64,000 bases of DNA from Strongyloides papillosus (Eukaryota > Nematoda > Chromadorea > Rhabditida > Strongyloididae): the NCBI GenBank assembly GCA_005656395.1, contig SRSI01000035.1:310001-374000 (forward strand), in the 5' to 3' direction. Below, in pieces: positions 62,240-64,000 of the stretch (the stretch's first letter is position 1; each line of letters begins with the position of its first letter). The translations under genes were made by a program, and so were the position numbers. The notes beneath the pieces were generated by a model. It worked only from the letters and a program-made list of their open reading frames with translations, did no database searches and was not told the DNA's origin.

Positions 62240-62335
62240 CACACAAAAGATTTTTTCCTCAAAACAAGGACCAATTATCAAAATAAGGACCACTTTATCA
62301 AAAGAAAGACCACTCCATCATTTTTCGGACTAATT
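62240..62335 (+). mobile_element. Isolated CACA-type transposon end
   Basis: Starts CACACAAAAGATTTTTTCC, then has AAGGACCA-type motifs at about 62264, 62284 and 62306 and CATTTTTCGGAC near 62318. This is the same layout of tip plus subterminal repeats seen at the ends of the giant insertion. No inverted partner was found in the window. Confidence 0.35.
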
Positions 62336-62570
62336 TTTTTAAATTTGAATAATTCTACTAGTAACATGATAGAGTTGAACCATCTTATAACGAAAAGAAT
62401 TTTGATAACTTATTAAATATAAATAGCATATTTTCATTATATTATTTCATTGTAATTTTATTGTCATATTGTATCTCGTTTGCCTGTTAATTAAGAAAGG
62501 TAAAAGAATATATTAATTAGTAAGTTAATAATTAATATATATAATTTTCCGATTTTAAGGTGGCCACTAA

Positions 62571-63327
62571 TTATTTAAAACACGTTTTGTGAGTCAATCA
62601 GACATTAGAGGTACAACTGAAAAATTTTACCCCCCATTTTTATTTCATTAATAGAAAGAGCAACTAAAATAATGTATGATGGCAAATTCATTCGGCCTGA
62701 AACTTTGAGATACAGAAGCTACAGTGATTCAAAGTCGGAAAAATTGATTTTTATAAGTTCCCGGTAAATAAGTTTTTTCAAAAATAAATATTGCTTCTAG
62801 GAGTAATTCTTTATAAGGAAACGAATGAGAATACTTTCGGATACGTAAATTTCCGTCTTTATTGTCTTTTGAAATTTTTTTATAGTTTTTTTCATTTTTT
62901 GAGTGCAAAAATCAAAGAAGCGCATGTTCTCACTATGCTTATTCGATTTTTCATGTAATTTTACATCTAGATTCAACAAATAATAAAAAATAAAAAGTGT
63001 AACACAATATGTTTTTGAGTATGAGTACAAAAATGAAAAAGACACATGTTTTCACTTTGTTCATTCGTTTTTTCATGAAAAATTACACCTAGAAACAATA
63101 TTTATTTTGAAAAAAATCTACTTACCGGAAACTTGTAAAAATAAATTTTTCCGACCCTGTATTACTGCAGCTCCTGTATCTCAAAGTTTCAGACTGAATA
63201 AATCTGCCAACATACATTATTTTAGTTGCTCTTTTTATTAATAAAATAAAAATGGGGGGTTACAAACTTGTGCTGTATCAAATTTTTAAAAAATGTTCGA
63301 CTGACTCAAAAAACGTGATTTAAATAA
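62571..63327. repeat. 757-bp imperfect palindrome
   Basis: The arms begin TTATTTAAA[A/T]CACGTTTT[G/T]TGAGTCA and match in inverted orientation for about 240 bp, including GGGG-containing blocks (CCCCCCATTTTTATT / AATAAAAATGGGGGG), GCAACTAAAATAATGTATG and CTTTGAGATACAG. The centre (about 62820-63090) holds two further diverged inverted copies of a CATGAAAAA/TTTTTCATG segment. Likely a foldback-type non-autonomous transposon; no ORF is supported. Confidence 0.75.
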
Positions 63328-64000
63328 ATATAGACATAAAAAATTATTATTTACTAAATTTTTACTATTTAATTGTTTTTTTGTATTAAACATTATCTAA
63401 TAAAGTTTTTTTATTTTATTTGTGTGTTTTTTTTAAAAGGAACAAAAAATGAATTACATAAAAATTTAATAAGAATATTTTTACTTATTTGTTAAAAAAG
63501 TTTTTTTATCTAATTATTTTGATTGGAAGTAAAAAAAATATATTATAATAATATTTTATTATATAAAAAGGTACAAGATATAGAAATATCAACTTCAAAA
63601 TGATAATTATAGAATATCCGTGTTGAATTATAAAGCATTAATCTTGATAACATTAAAATAAAAATTTATATTTTATTGTGTTAAAACTATCTTAAATTTA
63701 AAATTTAATAGTTTTCGAACTAATTTATTCTAGTGATTTTTACAAACGTTTAAAATTTTTTTAATTGTAAAAAATAATCTTTTGAACTAGGCTTCGGGTA
63801 GTTTCACCCGTTGAATAAACTCTGTCCCAATTGTTTTTTAGCAAACAAATGACTATGAAAGATTTGTTATAAAGTAATAGACGAGTTTTTTTTTTAAAAA
63901 ATATGTTAAAGTAGAAATTAGAAATCTTACTTAGTAAATAGTCAAATTATTTTATAAAACGTTTATTTTTTCATTTTAAAAGGGTAGGGGCCACATTTTA
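63328..64000. other. AT-rich window end
   Basis: About 670 bp with no gene or repeat recognised. Confidence 0.45.

Overview
The window is nematode nuclear DNA, very AT-rich, with short introns (about 37-61 nt, GTAAGT/GTATGT donors, TTTYAG acceptors). Its gene content is typical of a parasitic clade IV roundworm: serpins, astacin-type proteins with EGF and CUB tails, receptor guanylate cyclases, nematode-specific 7TM chemoreceptors and a secreted ShK-domain protein. A Strongyloides-like species is the best guess; this is inference from gene families and composition, not from a species marker.

Left part (1-18.3 kb), mostly intact genes: two tandem serpins (-), a small two-exon membrane protein (-), histidine ammonia-lyase (+), an N-terminally truncated 7TM receptor (+), a secreted acidic ShK protein (-), two tandem 7TM chemoreceptors (+) and an AADAC-like esterase (+).

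Middle part (18.4-38.2 kb): a receptor guanylate cyclase gene (RGC-A, -) is cut in two. Its N-terminal half lies at 37.5-38.2 kb and its C-terminal half at 18.4-20.9 kb. Between them is a 16,591 bp insertion with near-identical inverted ends (CACA[G/C], ten A, CGTGCATTTTCCGTCC) and a TA target duplication that can be verified against the intact paralogue RGC-B. Inside are a glucosylceramidase C-terminal fragment, a DEAD-box helicase pseudogene (itself hit by an 882 bp mariner-type element), an unidentified 205-aa ORF, an LTR retroelement coding only Gag plus protease, a broken DENR pseudogene, a 946 bp MITE and a 187 bp-period satellite. No transposase was found for the large insertion.

Right part (38.2-64 kb): a 7TM pseudogene upstream of RGC-A; two tandem astacin-family proteins that have lost the zinc-binding motif; a 2.7 kb foldback element with 30-bp subterminal arrays and exon-like splice-bounded repeats; intact RGC-B (-) with a second copy of the same 7TM pseudogene upstream (interrupted by a dead mariner and followed by a third MITE copy); a 1.13 kb mariner-tipped palindrome; a repeat shared with 42 kb that looks like a solo LTR; intact RGC-C (-); and a 757 bp palindrome.

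Functionally, RGC-A/B/C form a local family of membrane cyclases with an extracellular ligand-binding domain, one membrane span, a pseudokinase domain and a GTP-specific cyclase domain. They belong to the sensory guanylate cyclase expansion of nematodes and sit among chemoreceptor genes and pseudogenes. The locus has been reshaped by segmental duplication and by TA-targeting DNA transposons whose tips start with CACA plus an A-run.
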